A DNA stretch of 18,638 nucleotides from a bacterium. GTDB taxonomy: Bacteria > Cyanobacteriota > Vampirovibrionia > Gastranaerophilales > Gastranaerophilaceae. Position 1 is the stretch's first letter. Each line of letters starts with the position of its first letter. The position numbers and the translations under genes were made by a program. Below the pieces are notes generated by a model. That model did not search any database. It was given only the letters and a program-made list of their open reading frames with translations, and was not told the DNA's origin. Below are positions 8,652 to 15,256 of this stretch, piece by piece. Where the stretch lies: NCBI GenBank assembly GCA_017541565.1, contig JAFXYU010000162.1, forward strand, positions 1 through 18,638. Reading direction: 5' to 3'.

Positions 8652-9800
8652 TTATTCCTGTTCCTCAAAATCTGTTTCGTCTATATTTTCGTCAAAATCT
8701 TCGTCATACTCAAACTCTTCATCTTCGTCAAAACCGTTGTCATCAGAATCTTGTTCCGATTCTTCATCAAATTCTTCAAAACCTTTTATAGATGTTTCTT
8801 CATCATAATCGGAAAAATCTTTGTTTTCATCTGAAACATATTCTTCAACGCTCGTTTCCGGCTCAATTGTTTCGTGTTTTCCCAATTTTTCCTGTATTGC
8901 TTCAAATTCTTTTTGTACGGTTTTTTGCGGAAATGTAAGAGTATACGGATTTTTAAGGGCATTTTTTAAACAATCATAATACTCATCGGAATCGCCGATA
9001 AATTTGTATATTCTTGCCAAACAGTAGTATAAATCCCCGTTCTCGTTTTTATTAACTGCCGAATGCAAGGTTTCCAGAATTTCGTCAATAGCACCGTCTT
9101 TAATAGAAATCTTGGTGAGGAGTTTGTATGCTTCAATGTCAAACGAATTGTATTCAATAGTTTTTTGCAGATATTCCTTTGCTTCTTCAATATTTCCGTT
9201 TTTGTATGCTATGGATGCAAGATTGTAATATGCCCAACTGTAGTCCGGTGAAATTTCCAAAACTTTTTTGTAATTTTCTTCCGCAAAATTTGTTAAGCCG
9301 TCATTTTGGTATATGTTTGCAAGATGAAAATATGCGTATATGTCTTTGGGGTTAAGTGATATCGCTTTTTGGAAACAATCGATTGCGAGATTTTTTTCAT
9401 CAGTATTTATATAACAGATGCCGAGGTTGAAGTACGAATTTCCGTCATCTGGTGAAGTGGTGAGAACTTTTCGGAATGCTTCAATTGCTTCGTTCCATTC
9501 TTTCAGTTCAACGAGAACGTCCCCGAGATTGTAATAAAAATCTTCCTGCGGAGATATTTTTATTGCTTTTTGGTAAGCAGATGCGGCTTTTTTAAAGTCT
9601 TTGAGTTTTTCATAAACAATTCCGAGATTATAATAAAGTTCCGCATCGTCAGGAAAATATTTTATAAGATATTTTAAGTTGCCTTCCGCTTCTTCATTGA
9701 AACCTTTGTTTAAGAGCAGAATTGAAAGTTCCCTTCTTGCTTGAAAATTAGAAGGATCATGCTGCAATATGCTTTGTAAAGTTTCTATGTCATTTTCCAT
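8652..9800 (-). CDS. TPR-repeat protein with acidic C-terminal tail, 382 aa
   Basis: Cytoplasmic repeat protein with about eight TPR units from residue ~10 to ~280 (for example ELYYNLGIVYEKLKDFKKAA, YYNLGDVLVELKEWNEAIEA, SYFNLGICYINTDEKNLAID, AYFHLANIYQNDGLTNFAEE). The last ~75 residues are a low-complexity Asp/Glu tail. Role unknown; probably a scaffold. It is the first gene of the operon that contains recN. The ATG at 9800 has no SD, and a TATAAT ends exactly 6 nt upstream, predicting a leaderless mRNA. It is transcribed divergently from the exported-protein gene. Confidence 0.92.
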   Translation of the reverse strand: MENDIETLQSILQHDPSNFQARRELSILLLNKGFNEEAEGNLKYLIKYFPDDAELYYNLGIVYEKLKDFKKAASAYQKAIKISPQEDFYYNLGDVLVELKEWNEAIEAFRKVLTTSPDDGNSYFNLGICYINTDEKNLAIDCFQKAISLNPKDIYAYFHLANIYQNDGLTNFAEENYKKVLEISPDYSWAYYNLASIAYKNGNIEEAKEYLQKTIEYNSFDIEAYKLLTKISIKDGAIDEILETLHSAVNKNENGDLYYCLARIYKFIGDSDEYYDCLKNALKNPYTLTFPQKTVQKEFEAIQEKLGKHETIEPETSVEEYVSDENKDFSDYDEETSIKGFEEFDEESEQDSDDNGFDEDEEFEYDEDFDENIDETDFEEQE

Positions 9801-9806
9801 AATCTG

Positions 9807-9836
9807 ATTATATCATAGAACGGGTATACTTGATAA
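9807..9836 (-). promoter_or_regulatory. promoter of the TPR-recN operon, predicted leaderless
   Basis: On the minus strand: -35 TTATCA (9836-9831), 18-nt spacer, extended -10 TGATATAAT with TATAAT at 9812-9807, then six nt (CAGATT) and the ATG. Its -35 overlaps the -35 of the divergent promoter. Confidence 0.68.
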
Positions 9837-9859
9837 TAGATAAAATTAAATGTTATAAT
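9830..9859 (+). promoter_or_regulatory. promoter of the exported-protein gene
   Basis: -35 TTGATA (9830-9835), 18-nt spacer, extended -10 TGTTATAAT with TATAAT at 9854-9859. The predicted +1 near 9866 gives a 15-nt leader that starts with the AAGGA motif. Confidence 0.72.
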
Positions 9860-9880
9860 GTGAAAAAGGATTTGAAGATT

Positions 9881-10312
9881 ATGAAAAAGTTTTTGTTTGC
9901 AATTATGTTGGTTATGCCTTTGTGCGCATTTGCCGAGGATAATATGGTAGTAAGCGGAGTTGAGGAACCTCAATGGAAAGAATTTGCACCTCCGGCTTTT
10001 ATTGATGTAAAAGAGCCAAAAGGTGTAGGAAGATTTAATGATACTGCCGTGTATTGGTACAAACGTAAAACGGAATTTGAAAATGATACGGAAAAATGCC
10101 GCGCCGTAGAAGAAACTAACGAAAGAATTGCATGTTATCAAAAACTTAAAGTTAAACAGTATGCCAAGAACAGCAACTATAATGCCAGATTAGAGGCTAT
10201 GGATAATGAAAGAAAACTTCCGCAGGAAATGCAAGACCCGACAGCAAATATGCTTCCGATAAACGGCATGCTCAATAATTATATGCGTTTTCAACCAAAC
10301 GAACTCAGATAA
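9881..10312 (+). CDS. small exported protein of unknown function, 143 aa
   Basis: I do not recognise a family. The N-terminus is a clear Sec signal peptide: MKKFLFAIMLVMPLCAFA with probable cleavage after AFA (residues 16-18), leaving a ~125-aa mature protein. In the middle, EKCRAVEETNERIACYQKLK resembles a C...R-[IL]-A-C-Y pattern seen in several short periplasmic proteins; its two cysteines could form a disulfide. The C-terminal part is rich in Asn, Met and Pro without obvious motifs. ATG 9881 is chosen because the signal peptide starts there and AAGGA lies 10 nt upstream; an in-frame TTG at 9830 lies upstream of the -10 box and is rejected. The promoter is shared back-to-back with the TPR-recN operon. 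Confidence 0.85.
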   Translation: MKKFLFAIMLVMPLCAFAEDNMVVSGVEEPQWKEFAPPAFIDVKEPKGVGRFNDTAVYWYKRKTEFENDTEKCRAVEETNERIACYQKLKVKQYAKNSNYNARLEAMDNERKLPQEMQDPTANMLPINGMLNNYMRFQPNELR

Positions 10313-10353
10313 ATCGCTTTAGTCAAATTCTTAAAAATCCTCCAAACGGTTGA

Positions 10354-10408
10354 TAACAAATTAACCTAAATGGGGGATAATATAAGAAAATAATTGGGGA
10401 GATTGGGG
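10354..10408 (+). promoter_or_regulatory. G-run leader and possible promoter of the 116-aa gene
   Basis: Three unusual G-runs (10372-10376, 10396-10399, 10405-10409) precede the ATG at 10413; the last one acts as a very strong SD. A GATAAT box at 10376-10381 could be a -10. Read another way, TAAC-N15-GGGGATAA (10354-10380) is a partial match to the flagellar sigma-28 consensus TAAA-N15-GCCGATAA. Neither reading is secure. Confidence 0.35.
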
Positions 10409-10412
10409 GCTT

Positions 10413-10763
10413 ATGTTCAACAATATCAACGAGAATAACAGAGATTTATTATATAACTCGCAGGTTAATGCAAACAACGTTGTAAACCTTATGCAGGTTC
10501 GTTCCGCGCTTCAAAAAAGCGGATATGCAAGTAATCCTTATGTGGATAAAACAGAGATTTCGTCAAATGCGATGAAACTTTTTCAAAGAGATTTGGATAT
10601 AAATAAATTTACAAAACTTGCAACAAGTGACCCCGAAGATAAATCGTACATAAATCAGGTTCAGGAACTCTTTGAAAAAGGTGTTATTGATGTTTATGAA
10701 GATGATGTACTTGCCGATTTGGTAAACAATTCCAAACTTTGGGACGATATAAAAGCCGAATAG
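10413..10763 (+). CDS. hypothetical protein, 116 aa (weak FlgM-like C-terminus)
   Basis: Not confidently recognised. It is a small soluble protein without signal peptide or cysteines. The Asn-rich N-terminus looks disordered, and the C-terminal ~45 residues are helical with the pattern INQVQELFEKGVIDVYEDDVLADLV. This resembles the V..L...I..G.Y.V....VA..L pattern at the C-terminus of the anti-sigma-28 factor FlgM, but I cannot confirm homology. A flagellar gene (fliD) lies 4.5 kb away. The start is supported by GGGGG 3 nt upstream. A separate promoter (10807-10835) drives the next gene, so this one may be monocistronic. Confidence 0.72.
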   Translation: MFNNINENNRDLLYNSQVNANNVVNLMQVRSALQKSGYASNPYVDKTEISSNAMKLFQRDLDINKFTKLATSDPEDKSYINQVQELFEKGVIDVYEDDVLADLVNNSKLWDDIKAE

Positions 10764-10806
10764 TGCGGACTCATATTTATTTTATTGCTTAAACCTTCGT
10801 AACATA

Positions 10807-10835
10807 TAGCCTTTTTATATCAGTCGTGATACAAT
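10807..10835 (+). promoter_or_regulatory. promoter of the 393-aa TPR gene, predicted leaderless
   Basis: TAGCCT (10807-10812), 17-nt spacer, extended -10 TGATACAAT with TACAAT at 10830-10835, then exactly six nt (ATCACT) and ATG at 10842. TAGCCT is not a consensus -35, but the same hexamer sits 17 nt upstream of the -10 of the phosphohexomutase gene. Confidence 0.62.
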
Positions 10836-10841
10836 ATCACT

Positions 10842-12023
10842 ATGGCGTCGTCGGATTTTTACATCGCGGATAATTCCGATATGGAAAATAAAAAACTCGA
10901 GGCTGCCAGAAATCACTACATGACGGGTGATTATCAGGCTGCGTTGAAGTTATACTTGAGTTTGCTTAATACGAACATATCCTACAAACTTTACCACAGA
11001 ATCGGTAAATGTTATTACAAGATGGGTGACTTAAAGCAAGCGGAAGAGTTTTTCCAAAAATCAACCGGGTTGGAAAAAATTGAAAACCCGTCGTATTACT
11101 ATCTCGGAAATATCTGTTATAAAAAGGAGGATTTAAAAGCAGCAATTTATTACTGGTGCTGTGCATTTGCATACAAACCCGAGGATGCAAATGTTTCAAT
11201 GAATCTTGCGACTTCGTATTTTTCACGCGGAATGAAGTTCCAATCAGTGTATTACTATGAAAAATATCTCAAATATTCAAAAGAAAAAGGTGACGCGTAT
11301 AAAGCCGTAAAAATCAGTATAGACAAGTGTAATCAGGTAGGGGCGGAATTTTTGCAAAAAGCGAAACATTCTCTCTATAGGAAAGATAACAAGTCTGCTC
11401 TTGAGTTTTTGAATTTTGCGGTAAAAAATCAGCCCGCAAGTTATGATATAAATTATCTTTTGGGTTCTACTTATATGGCGGAAAACGATAATATGCACGC
11501 TCTTATTTATTTGAAGCAGGCGTATTGTTTGGATAACAAGTCTTTGGATGTACTCAAAAGACTTGCTTCAGTCTACATAAATATCGGGGATTATACCGCG
11601 GCTTATTGCACTATGCGCAGATTACTTCCGCTTGTTATAAATAATCAACCCGAATATCTCAGAAATATGCAGATTATAAAAGATTTGGATTCTTCGTTTG
11701 ATGAATTGAGTTTTCAGGGACATCTTGAATGGGGTGACAGATATTATGAAGAGAACAATTATCATCTTGCCCTGTTTGAGTATGAGAATTGCTCGATTAT
11801 GAAAGAAACTATGCAGGAAGAACTTTCTGAAAAGGTAGAAAAACTCAGAACATTTATTAATCCGGAGGTAAGAATTATTAAGACGAGTCTCGACAAGGGC
11901 AACAAACTTTATGAAAAAAACGATTTCAAAAATTCAAACAAATATTTTTCAAAGGTAATGCTTCTTTCAAGAGAAGATTCCTCAGAGTATAAAATGGCAA
12001 AGTCAAAGATGGTCAATGCTTAA
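10842..12023 (+). CDS. TPR-repeat protein, 393 aa
   Basis: Cytoplasmic TPR protein, function unknown. Repeats include ARNHYMTGDYQAALKLYLSLL, YHRIGKCYYKMGDLKQAEEFF, YYYLGNICYKKEDLKAAIYYW, LLGSTYMAENDNMHALIYL and LASVYINIGDYTAAYCTM, then a later unit WGDRYYEENNYHLALFEYE and a final NKLYEKNDFKNSNKYFSKVM. There is no membrane segment or catalytic motif. It is distinct from the other two TPR proteins here: no acidic tail, and rich in Tyr and Cys. The ATG lacks an SD and is predicted to be the first codon of a leaderless mRNA. Its last 8 nt overlap the YkgJ-like gene, so the two are co-transcribed and probably translationally coupled. Confidence 0.9.
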   Translation: MASSDFYIADNSDMENKKLEAARNHYMTGDYQAALKLYLSLLNTNISYKLYHRIGKCYYKMGDLKQAEEFFQKSTGLEKIENPSYYYLGNICYKKEDLKAAIYYWCCAFAYKPEDANVSMNLATSYFSRGMKFQSVYYYEKYLKYSKEKGDAYKAVKISIDKCNQVGAEFLQKAKHSLYRKDNKSALEFLNFAVKNQPASYDINYLLGSTYMAENDNMHALIYLKQAYCLDNKSLDVLKRLASVYINIGDYTAAYCTMRRLLPLVINNQPEYLRNMQIIKDLDSSFDELSFQGHLEWGDRYYEENNYHLALFEYENCSIMKETMQEELSEKVEKLRTFINPEVRIIKTSLDKGNKLYEKNDFKNSNKYFSKVMLLSREDSSEYKMAKSKMVNA

Positions 12024-12429
12024 GAAATTAAAAAAATTTTTTTACCTTTATATTTTAAGAAAAAAATATTATCGCACAGGCGCTTGTAATGCCTGCGGAC
12101 GGTGTTGCCAAAAGATTTATGTAAAGCACAAAAATGTTATACAAACGGAGGAAGAATTTAAAAAACTTCAACGTCTTCACCCGTTTTATACTTATCTCAA
12201 AATAATTGATAAAGATGAAACAGGACTCGTTTTTGAATGCATGAACCTTGATAAAGAAACACATCGGTGCAAAATTCATAAAAAACGCCCGGGAATTTGC
12301 AGAAGATATCCTCAGGAAGAACTTTTCGGTATGGGAGGAACTCTGGCTGAACATTGCGGTTATCGCCTCGAACCGATTGAGAGTTTTGATGAGGTATTTG
12401 AAAAAGTTATGAGGAAAAAGAAAAAATAA
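12016..12429 (+). CDS. YkgJ-family cysteine-cluster protein, 137 aa
   Basis: Putative zinc- or iron-chelating protein. The defining CxxCxxCC cluster is CNACGRCC (C24, C27, C30, C31). Further conserved cysteines lie at C75 (FEC), C85 (HRCKIH), C95 (RPGICRRYP) and C114 (HCGY), eight in all, as expected for the family. The basic N-terminus (MLKKLKKFFYLYILRKKYY) precedes the cluster. Family members may bind an Fe-S or Zn site, but few have a known reaction. It overlaps the end of the TPR gene by 8 nt. Its stop codon is 2 nt from that of the convergent GtrA-like gene, leaving no room for a terminator. Confidence 0.93.
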   Translation: MLKKLKKFFYLYILRKKYYRTGACNACGRCCQKIYVKHKNVIQTEEEFKKLQRLHPFYTYLKIIDKDETGLVFECMNLDKETHRCKIHKKRPGICRRYPQEELFGMGGTLAEHCGYRLEPIESFDEVFEKVMRKKKK

Positions 12430-12431
12430 TC

Positions 12432-12833
12432 CTAATTTACGGTTGTCTTTTTAAACGCAAAGAATTTGAAAACAATATATGTAAATACGGCAGCAGCAAA
12501 GGTTGCAATAAATTGTGCGATATAGACATTTGCATGAATATATTTAACCAAGACTTCCAGCAAAATCGCATTAATCAGGTAACTGAAAACCCATGTTGTA
12601 CAGCATTTAAGGTATTCTTTGTACCACTTGTCTTTGCCCTGAAAAACCAAAAACTTCTGTGTTGTAAAAGATACAACCGAAGAGAGTGCCCAAGTGAGAG
12701 CGAGCGCAATTTGGTATACACTTTCGCCAAAAATAAGACAAATAAATGCATATATAAGGTAGGATACACCGAAATTGAAACCTCCCACAAATAAAAATCT
12801 TATTTTTCTGTCCAGTTTAAACCAATTATCCAT
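12432..12833 (-). CDS. GtrA-like membrane protein, 133 aa
   Basis: Small four-helix inner-membrane protein of the GtrA family, whose members are thought to translocate undecaprenyl-linked sugars in glycan or teichoic-acid decoration. Hydrophobic segments: ~11-35 (FLFVGGFNFGVSYLIYAFIC), ~40-60, ~78-98 and ~103-125. The family hallmarks are the FLFVGGFNFGVSY start and VSFTTQKFLVFQ after helix 2. The C-terminus is basic (FKKTTVN). The start is supported by AAGGTG 8 nt upstream. It lies 12 nt downstream of the phosphohexomutase gene, probably in one transcript, which fits a joint role in making and moving activated sugar. The sugar is unknown. Confidence 0.92.
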   Translation of the reverse strand: MDNWFKLDRKIRFLFVGGFNFGVSYLIYAFICLIFGESVYQIALALTWALSSVVSFTTQKFLVFQGKDKWYKEYLKCCTTWVFSYLINAILLEVLVKYIHANVYIAQFIATFAAAVFTYIVFKFFAFKKTTVN

Positions 12834-12845
12834 TATTAATTCACC

Positions 12846-15104
12846 TTAGAATGTATATTCCGGAATTACAAAAGCCTCATTGTTTGCACCTTTTTCAACA
12901 AATTCCAAATAGTGATTTAATGCGATTTCTTTTGAATTTTCATAAAATTCATCAGAAATCAGTGCTTTGTGCAGTTCCGTTCTTTCGCCCGAATAGTTCC
13001 CCAGAACTCTTGAGAAGTTTTGAATATCCGTCAGATTTTCACCGCCGGAGTACGCCTTTGTTTTGGCATCAGTTCCTGAGGGTCTTATTTCCACATATTT
13101 GTCGGTAAATTTGAGATAAGTTCCGTCACCTACAAATTTTACGTCAATGAGGTTATCAAAATTCAAATCTTTAAAGGCATCGTTCAAAACTTTTTTCACG
13201 TCTTCTATGGTTGCTTTGCCTTCTCTTACAGCGATAGCAAGCGAAAGGTAGAAAAGGTCATTTTTCGTTCTCTGTTTTTCGCCTTCGGTTTTTGCAATTT
13301 TGAGTTTTTCAATATCCGGCTCTGATTCATTGTAATATGCAATATCTTCTCTTACATCAAATTTTGCAATAATATTGTTTTCTTCAAAGATTTCCACCAG
13401 ATATTCCGAAAGAGTTTTGTTTTCTTCTTCCAATTTTGCAGCGAGTGATGATGCAACAATAATTGCTTCTGTTGCGCTTTTTTCTCTCATTGCTATTGCT
13501 TTTCTTCCGGCTATGGATTCAATTAAATCCTCTGAGCCCATAATCATTCCGCCGGATTCTTCACCGCCGAATACCATTCTCGGTTGAACTCCTAAGTTTA
13601 TTGAGTTTCCGAAAACATCATCTACGATAACTTCCTTGTCCGGATTATTTTTGATTTGAAGTTCAACTTTCTTCATTATGTTTGCAATTTCTTTAAAACC
13701 GACTGGTACATTTACTACTTTAATGTTATTTACCCCTGCCCATTCATCCCAAGAAAGAGCGGATGCGGTTGTTTTAATCATAAATCTTGGATGGTTTTTG
13801 TATTTACCTTCGTGTTTAAGTTGTTTCACACGATAATTCATTAGCATTAAAAATGCCTGATTTGCCGTGTATACCGTCAAAATTCTGTTTTCGTCAAGTT
13901 CAATATATGAAATACCGAAATCGTCAAGCATAGGTTCGTTTCCCGCCGCTTCAATCTGACATACCGTTAAACGGTCATGGTCAGGGTCGGTAATGAGTAC
14001 AACAGTTCCCAACGGACAATCTGCAAGAATTTTTTCGTAATGCAGAGATTCTATTACCGGAAAATATTTTTCTCCGTTTGGACGCTTAGCCATAACTGTT
14101 GCATCTACGGAATAATCATAGAATGTTTTGTTCCCCTTAGGGTCGGTATCATATTTTCCGATTGAGTGGAAGAACGGATCTTCTTCAATGTTGTTCCAGA
14201 TATATTTATCCGAGATTCCGAGTTTATCAAGTACTCTGCTCAATGTTCTGTATGCGCACCCTCCTACGCTTTCAATGAATAATTTTGATTCCATTTTTTT
14301 TACGCTGTCGAGGTTTTGTGCAACACCCGATTTTAAGTAATCAACATACAAATCAATTCCGTCGTTGAATTTTTCCATAATGCTTTCATCGATTAACGGA
14401 TTGTTTTTTGATTCGATTTTAATTTCGTAAGAACCTGTGTTCTCAACCGTATCAAAGATTTCCTGAATTTTATTTACAAATTCCAAAGATTCTTCCGGAA
14501 GGTACTGGCTTCCTTGTGAATTAAGGTCTTTTGTTGCTGTTTTGACTGAAATACCATGGCTTGAGGTTATGTATTCTCCGCCTAATAAATCGAGTTTGAA
14601 TGCTAAAAATGATGCGAGCCAAATCGGGATTGTTTTTCTTCCCTTGGGGACGAGTGTTTTTATTCCTTGTGCAGCCTGAATCCTTGCAATTGCATCAAGA
14701 TAAAGGTCTGAATTATATCTGACTTCGCTTGCCGCAAGTTTCCTTATTTCTTTGTTTCCGTATTTTTCTTTTGCAACAAGCGCTTTGGCTAAAGTTGCCA
14801 AGACTATCCCGACCAAGTTAATCGGAAAACGCGTGTCCTGAGGATAAATTATGTTCTGCGGGCCTCTGATTCCGGCTGTTGAAACCTTTGCTTCTTTTGC
14901 ATAGTTTGCGAACCACTCTTTCAGGTTTAAACCTTCAGGATTATCCTCGGAATGGGGATAAAGATGTTCCTTTTTCAATGTGAACGTGAAACAGTTTTCA
15001 TTATCAAAATCAAACAATTCCATGTTTTTTATGTAATCCGGTGTCTTTTCAATAACGCTCTCAAAAAGTGTTTTTTCAAGTTCGCAGCTCGGTTTTTTAT
15101 CCAT
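12846..15104 (-). CDS. large divergent phosphohexomutase (phosphoglucomutase-like), 752 aa
   Basis: Alpha-D-phosphohexomutase superfamily, interconverting sugar 6- and 1-phosphates. All four domain signatures are present: STAGIRG near residue 80; phosphoserine loop ITSSHGIS (~180-187, with S183 the likely catalytic Ser); metal loop TDPDHDRL (~373-380); sugar loop GEESGG (~515-520); phosphate-binding RPSGTDAKTKAY (~675-686). It is much longer than the usual 450-580 aa. The serine loop reads TSSHG where TASHNP is canonical, and the metal loop has DPDHDR rather than DGDGDR. Substrate (glucose, mannose or other) cannot be told from sequence. Two ATGs are adjacent; I prefer the second (15104) because AAGGAG (15116-15111) is then 6 nt upstream. 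Divergent from fliD; upstream partner of the GtrA-like gene. Confidence 0.93.
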   Translation of the reverse strand: MDKKPSCELEKTLFESVIEKTPDYIKNMELFDFDNENCFTFTLKKEHLYPHSEDNPEGLNLKEWFANYAKEAKVSTAGIRGPQNIIYPQDTRFPINLVGIVLATLAKALVAKEKYGNKEIRKLAASEVRYNSDLYLDAIARIQAAQGIKTLVPKGRKTIPIWLASFLAFKLDLLGGEYITSSHGISVKTATKDLNSQGSQYLPEESLEFVNKIQEIFDTVENTGSYEIKIESKNNPLIDESIMEKFNDGIDLYVDYLKSGVAQNLDSVKKMESKLFIESVGGCAYRTLSRVLDKLGISDKYIWNNIEEDPFFHSIGKYDTDPKGNKTFYDYSVDATVMAKRPNGEKYFPVIESLHYEKILADCPLGTVVLITDPDHDRLTVCQIEAAGNEPMLDDFGISYIELDENRILTVYTANQAFLMLMNYRVKQLKHEGKYKNHPRFMIKTTASALSWDEWAGVNNIKVVNVPVGFKEIANIMKKVELQIKNNPDKEVIVDDVFGNSINLGVQPRMVFGGEESGGMIMGSEDLIESIAGRKAIAMREKSATEAIIVASSLAAKLEEENKTLSEYLVEIFEENNIIAKFDVREDIAYYNESEPDIEKLKIAKTEGEKQRTKNDLFYLSLAIAVREGKATIEDVKKVLNDAFKDLNFDNLIDVKFVGDGTYLKFTDKYVEIRPSGTDAKTKAYSGGENLTDIQNFSRVLGNYSGERTELHKALISDEFYENSKEIALNHYLEFVEKGANNEAFVIPEYTF

Positions 15105-15124
15105 CATTCTCTCCTTTTGAAATT

Positions 15125-15153
15125 ATTATATCATAAAGCGTTATATCAGGCTA
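15125..15153 (-). promoter_or_regulatory. promoter of the phosphohexomutase-gtrA operon
   Basis: On the minus strand: TAGCCT (15153-15148), 17-nt spacer, extended -10 TGATATAAT with TATAAT at 15130-15125. The predicted +1 near 15118 is 2 nt before the SD. A second TGATATAA lies at 15148-15141, directly next to TAGCCT, and could be an alternative -10. Confidence 0.62.
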
Positions 15154-15182
15154 AAAATTTGTAATATCATCCATATAAAGGG

Positions 15183-15211
15183 TTGAAAAAATAGGGTTCA
15201 TAGTGTATAAT
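15183..15211 (+). promoter_or_regulatory. fliD promoter, near-consensus sigma-70 type
   Basis: TTGAAA (15183-15188), 17-nt spacer, TATAAT (15206-15211); predicted +1 near 15218. It has no sigma-28 flagellar consensus. It drives a ~39-nt leader with SD AAAAAGGA at 15241-15248. Confidence 0.75.
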
Positions 15212-15220
15212 TATATATAT

Positions 15221-15238
15221 AGTATATACTGGTATATA
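15221..15238 (+). repeat. AT-alternating inverted repeat in the fliD leader
   Basis: AGTATATACT is a perfect palindrome (15221-15230), and TATATAC-TG-GTATATA (15223-15238) is a 7-bp inverted repeat just upstream of the SD. It could be an operator, or simply AT-rich spacer. Confidence 0.4.
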
Positions 15239-15256
15239 GTAAAAAGGATTTTCAAT

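Noticed and set aside
8966..9190. Second minus-strand frame inside the 382-aa TPR gene
   Set aside because: It is a frame-shifted shadow of the TPR repeats with no start signal.
9785..10141. Minus-strand open frame opposite the exported-protein gene
   Set aside because: It spans both divergent promoters, has no SD, and the plus-strand frame has a clean signal peptide.
15203..15256. N-terminal extension of FliD from an earlier in-frame start
   Set aside because: The extension is encoded by the promoter and AT-alternating leader, is Tyr/Ile-rich and unlike any FliD.
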